Shown here: piece by piece, positions 5,163-7,085 of the stretch | Layout of the letters: each line of letters starts with the position of its first letter | Numbering within the stretch: position 1 is the stretch's first letter | NCBI GenBank assembly: GCA_944384285.1 | Contig: CALWSX010000143.1 | Span: forward strand, 1-7,085 | DNA: 7,085 bases | Source: an uncultured Lachnospiraceae bacterium | Lineage (GTDB): Bacteria > Bacillota > Clostridia > Lachnospirales > Anaerotignaceae | Direction: 5' to 3' | Made by a program: the position numbers and the translations under genes | Notes under the pieces: generated by a model | Seen by the model: the letters and a program-made list of their open reading frames with translations, nothing else | Databases searched by the model: none | What the model was told of the DNA's origin: nothing

Positions 5163-6164
5163 ATGATTAACCTTGATTGTATTTCGGAATATTGTAAAAA
5201 AAATAATATTGTATACGGAATTTGTAAAGAAACATATTTTGAAAATGTAAAAAAACATCTTATTTTAAGAAATCATCTTTTAAAAGGCTTTGTTGAACAG
5301 GACATTTTAAAAAGAATCGATGCAAAACTTACTATGGAAGATACAACAAATATACTTGTTTTTGCAAAAAGCTATAAAAAAGAATTTTTGTTTAAAAAAG
5401 ATAATGAATTAAGATGTCGGCTTTCTGATAATGCCATAGGGCCTGACTATCATATAACTCTTTTTCAAAATATTTCTGATATAATAGAAATACTTAAGAG
5501 TAATTATGGAGATTTTAACTTTAAAATATTTGTGGATACGGGTCCCCTTATCGACAGAGAACTTGCGCGACGCGCAAATTTAGGCGATTTTGGACTTTCC
5601 GGCAACATAATTACAAGCATAGGAAGTATGGTAAACTTAGGTTATTGCCTTATAAGCGAAGAAGGCTCGATGTCAAAAGAGCCTTTTTGTAATAAATGTA
5701 ACCTTTGCAAAAAATGTGTAAATTCATGTCCTGCAAAAGCTATATCTGATAACGGATTATTTGATTTTGAAAAATGTATATCTTATATATCTCAGAAAAA
5801 AGGAATTTTATCTTTTGAAGAAATGAAACTTATAGGAATATCACTTTATGGCTGTGATATATGCCAAAAGGTTTGTCCTAAAAATTGCAACATACCTACA
5901 GAAAAAATATTTTCTATAGATGACGCTTTCCCTAAAATAAAAGAAATTTTATCTCTTACAAACAGGGAATTTAAAAATAAATTTCAAAATACGGCGATAG
6001 GCTGGAGAGGAAACACAGTAATAAAAAGAAACGCCCTTATTGCTTTAGGAAATTTAAAAAATAAAGAAGCTTCTTCTATACTTAAAGAATATATGGAAAA
6101 TGAAAACGAAATTTTAAGAGAAACTGAAAAAAAAGCTTACTTAATATGTACAGGAGAAATTTAG
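5163..6164 (+). CDS. queG: QueG-like epoxyqueuosine reductase family protein (double 4Fe-4S)
   Basis: QueG is a cytoplasmic cobalamin- and iron-sulfur-dependent enzyme that reduces epoxyqueuosine to queuosine in tRNA, the last step of queuosine synthesis. The 333-residue product has the family layout. A catalytic region (about 60-165) has DYH (95-97) and VDTGPLIDRELA (124-135). C179-x2-C182-x2-C185-x3-C189-P and C205-ISY follow, then C231-D-I-C234-Q-K-V-C238-P, which together supply eight cluster cysteines. The WRG-x5-KRNALIALGN tail (281-296) and HEAT-like helices (to about 330) match QueG. It is shorter than typical QueG (about 380). The usual AGLGWxGKN segment is changed to ANLGDFGLSGN (138-148), and an extra Cys176 precedes the first cluster. 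It may be a true QueG or a divergent paralog. ATG is preceded by AAGGAA with 9 nt spacing. It is the first gene of an operon with recU. Confidence 0.8.
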   Translation: MINLDCISEYCKKNNIVYGICKETYFENVKKHLILRNHLLKGFVEQDILKRIDAKLTMEDTTNILVFAKSYKKEFLFKKDNELRCRLSDNAIGPDYHITLFQNISDIIEILKSNYGDFNFKIFVDTGPLIDRELARRANLGDFGLSGNIITSIGSMVNLGYCLISEEGSMSKEPFCNKCNLCKKCVNSCPAKAISDNGLFDFEKCISYISQKKGILSFEEMKLIGISLYGCDICQKVCPKNCNIPTEKIFSIDDAFPKIKEILSLTNREFKNKFQNTAIGWRGNTVIKRNALIALGNLKNKEASSILKEYMENENEILRETEKKAYLICTGEI

Positions 6165-6167
6165 ACT

Positions 6168-6719
6168 ATGGGATATTTTAAAACACGAGGTCTTAGAGGA
6201 AACGCCCTTGAAGAACTTATAAACTTCACTAATGACTTATACAGGCAAAAAGGAATTGCTTTAATACAAAAAATTCCAACTCCAATTACTCCTGTAAAAA
6301 AAGACTCAGAAACAGGAAACATTACTCTTGCATTTTTTGAAAAAAAGAGTACTGTCGACTATATAGGCCTTGCTCAAGGTATCCCCTTATGCTTTGATGC
6401 AAAAGAAACAAAACAAAAAAGCCTCCCAATGCAAAATATCCATGAACACCAGATAAAATTTATGGAAGACTTTGAAAAACAGAAAGGATATTCATTTTTA
6501 CTTGTATGTTTTTCGGCTTTGGGAGAGTATTACATATTCCCTTTTGATAAACTCAAAAAACTTTGGACTAATGCACAAAATGGAGGAAAAAAACATATTC
6601 CATACAACGAATTTGAAGAAAGATTTTTAATAAAATATGATAACAACGGAATTTTAAACTACCTTAAAACTGTAAACGAATACATAAAATATAAAGACGA
6701 AAATACTCCACTCATATAA
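6168..6719 (+). CDS. recU: Holliday junction resolvase RecU
   Basis: RecU cuts four-way DNA junctions in recombination and chromosome segregation in Bacillota. The 183-residue product matches the family along its length. It has RGLRGNALEELIN near the N-terminus, the IPTPITPV strand (36-43), catalytic-core STVDYIG (61-67, acidic D64), FDAKETK (76-82, D77 and K79), SLPMQNIHEHQI (85-96) and a C-terminal KLKKLWTNAQNGGKK segment. B. subtilis RecU has Glu where D77 stands; Asp should serve the same metal-binding role. It lacks roughly 30 N-terminal residues found in the B. subtilis protein. ATG lies 3 nt after the queG-like stop, with AGGAGA (6152-6157) inside that gene, so translation is probably coupled. 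recU is often paired with a penicillin-binding protein gene in Bacillota; here the visible upstream partner is different. Confidence 0.93.
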   Translation: MGYFKTRGLRGNALEELINFTNDLYRQKGIALIQKIPTPITPVKKDSETGNITLAFFEKKSTVDYIGLAQGIPLCFDAKETKQKSLPMQNIHEHQIKFMEDFEKQKGYSFLLVCFSALGEYYIFPFDKLKKLWTNAQNGGKKHIPYNEFEERFLIKYDNNGILNYLKTVNEYIKYKDENTPLI

Positions 6720-6737
6720 ATGCGTGGAGTATTTTTT
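6700..6737 (+). terminator. Rho-independent terminator of queG-recU, overlapping recU's end
   Basis: AAAATACTCCAC (6700-6711) pairs with GTGGAGTATTTT (6724-6735) in a 12-bp stem around a 12-nt loop, with a run of six T ending at 6737. The left arm lies in the last recU codons and the stop codon is in the loop. The 3' end of the converging minus-strand gene (stop 6738-6736) abuts it. On the minus strand only about four T follow the stem, so bidirectional use is possible but weaker. Confidence 0.85.
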
Positions 6738-7085
6738 ATAAATTTTTATTTTCTATAACTTTTTCGAGCATTTCTCCTGTTTTATATATAATGATGTTAC
6801 AACATCCGTTTTGTGCGCAGCTTTTTTTTAATGCACAACAATTTATACAACTAAATTCATTTTTAAAATACAATATAAGTTCCATTCTTTTTCGTTTTAA
6901 ATCATTTTCATTTTTAAAAATAAGTCCAAGAGCAAGTATTGCGCCTACAAGTGCACAACAAATACTTCCAACTCCAAATCCTCCATAAACTCCAAGATTC
7001 ATATTTAATATATTTTCATCAAATGGTATGCAATATTTATCACAAGCTGCTTTAATAATACATTGTGAGCAATTATATCCCTCAC
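6736..7085 (-). CDS. C_GCAxxG_C_C family cysteine-rich protein; 5' end off window
   Basis: The frame is open to the right edge: 115 residues plus stop, with no stop upstream of the internal Met at 7002. The family is small, cysteine-rich and presumed redox- or metal-linked, without an assigned reaction. Upstream of that Met the frame reads EGYNCSQCIIKAAC, the GxNCxQ motif that opens the family domain. After it come the glycine-rich GVYGGFGVGS, ICCALVGAILALG (the GCAxxG motif with Cys in place of the first Gly) and a final CINCCALKKSC...CC block. Twelve Cys occur in the visible 115 residues. The hydrophobic stretch around ALVGAILALGLIF is the family's conserved helix and need not be a membrane segment. 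The true start must lie beyond 7085; starting at 7002 would lose the first motif. Transcription converges on recU. Confidence 0.82.
   Translation of the reverse strand, partial: EGYNCSQCIIKAACDKYCIPFDENILNMNLGVYGGFGVGSICCALVGAILALGLIFKNENDLKRKRMELILYFKNEFSCINCCALKKSCAQNGCCNIIIYKTGEMLEKVIENKNL

Noticed and set aside
6791..6988. Plus-strand open frame of 65 codons opposite the C_GCAxxG_C_C gene
   Set aside because: It lies wholly inside a recognised family domain on the other strand and lies after the recU terminator with no promoter or ribosome binding site.

Overview
The window looks like a chromosomal segment from a low-GC Gram-positive bacterium (Bacillota), most likely a Clostridia member. 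This rests on four things: AAGGAGG ribosome binding sites, A/T-rich intergenic DNA, a recU gene (the Holliday junction resolvase of Bacillota and relatives) and secreted proteins with a C-terminal 'stalk'/copper amine oxidase N-terminal-like domain, a type very common in Clostridia. No mobile element, CRISPR array, tRNA or rRNA was seen. The genus cannot be fixed from the sequence alone.

Layout. Positions 1-2096 (minus) hold most of a large secreted protein gene whose 3' end lies off the left edge. Positions 2462-4684 (minus) hold a complete tandem paralog of 740 residues. Both have a signal peptide, four diverged modules of about 140 residues (probably Ig-like beta-sandwiches) and a C-terminal stalk domain. 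Each copy has its own sigma-A-type promoter with an extended -10, a long leader of roughly 130-145 nt and a strong ribosome binding site. A terminator hairpin separates them, so they are probably separate transcription units. Upstream of each promoter lie paired TGTAA direct repeats spaced one helical turn apart. One pair sits at exactly the same distance from the -35 in both genes, which suggests a shared operator.

Divergent from these, 5163-6719 (plus) is a tight two-gene operon. The first gene is a QueG-like (epoxyqueuosine reductase family) double 4Fe-4S protein. The second is recU, starting 3 nt after the first gene's stop. A terminator hairpin that begins inside the last recU codons ends the operon. 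Converging on it from the right edge (6736-7085, minus) is the 3' part of a cysteine-rich C_GCAxxG_C_C-family gene. Its real start lies outside the window, upstream of the internal Met at 7002.

Functionally, the left two thirds is a duplicated, probably abundant envelope protein with co-conserved regulatory DNA. The right third is housekeeping: tRNA modification or a related redox reaction, DNA recombination, and a small redox/metal protein. The least ordinary signals are the duplicated four-module protein with its uneven divergence (119 identical bases at the 3' end, heavy synonymous drift elsewhere), the phased repeats, and the altered active-site segment of the QueG-like protein.
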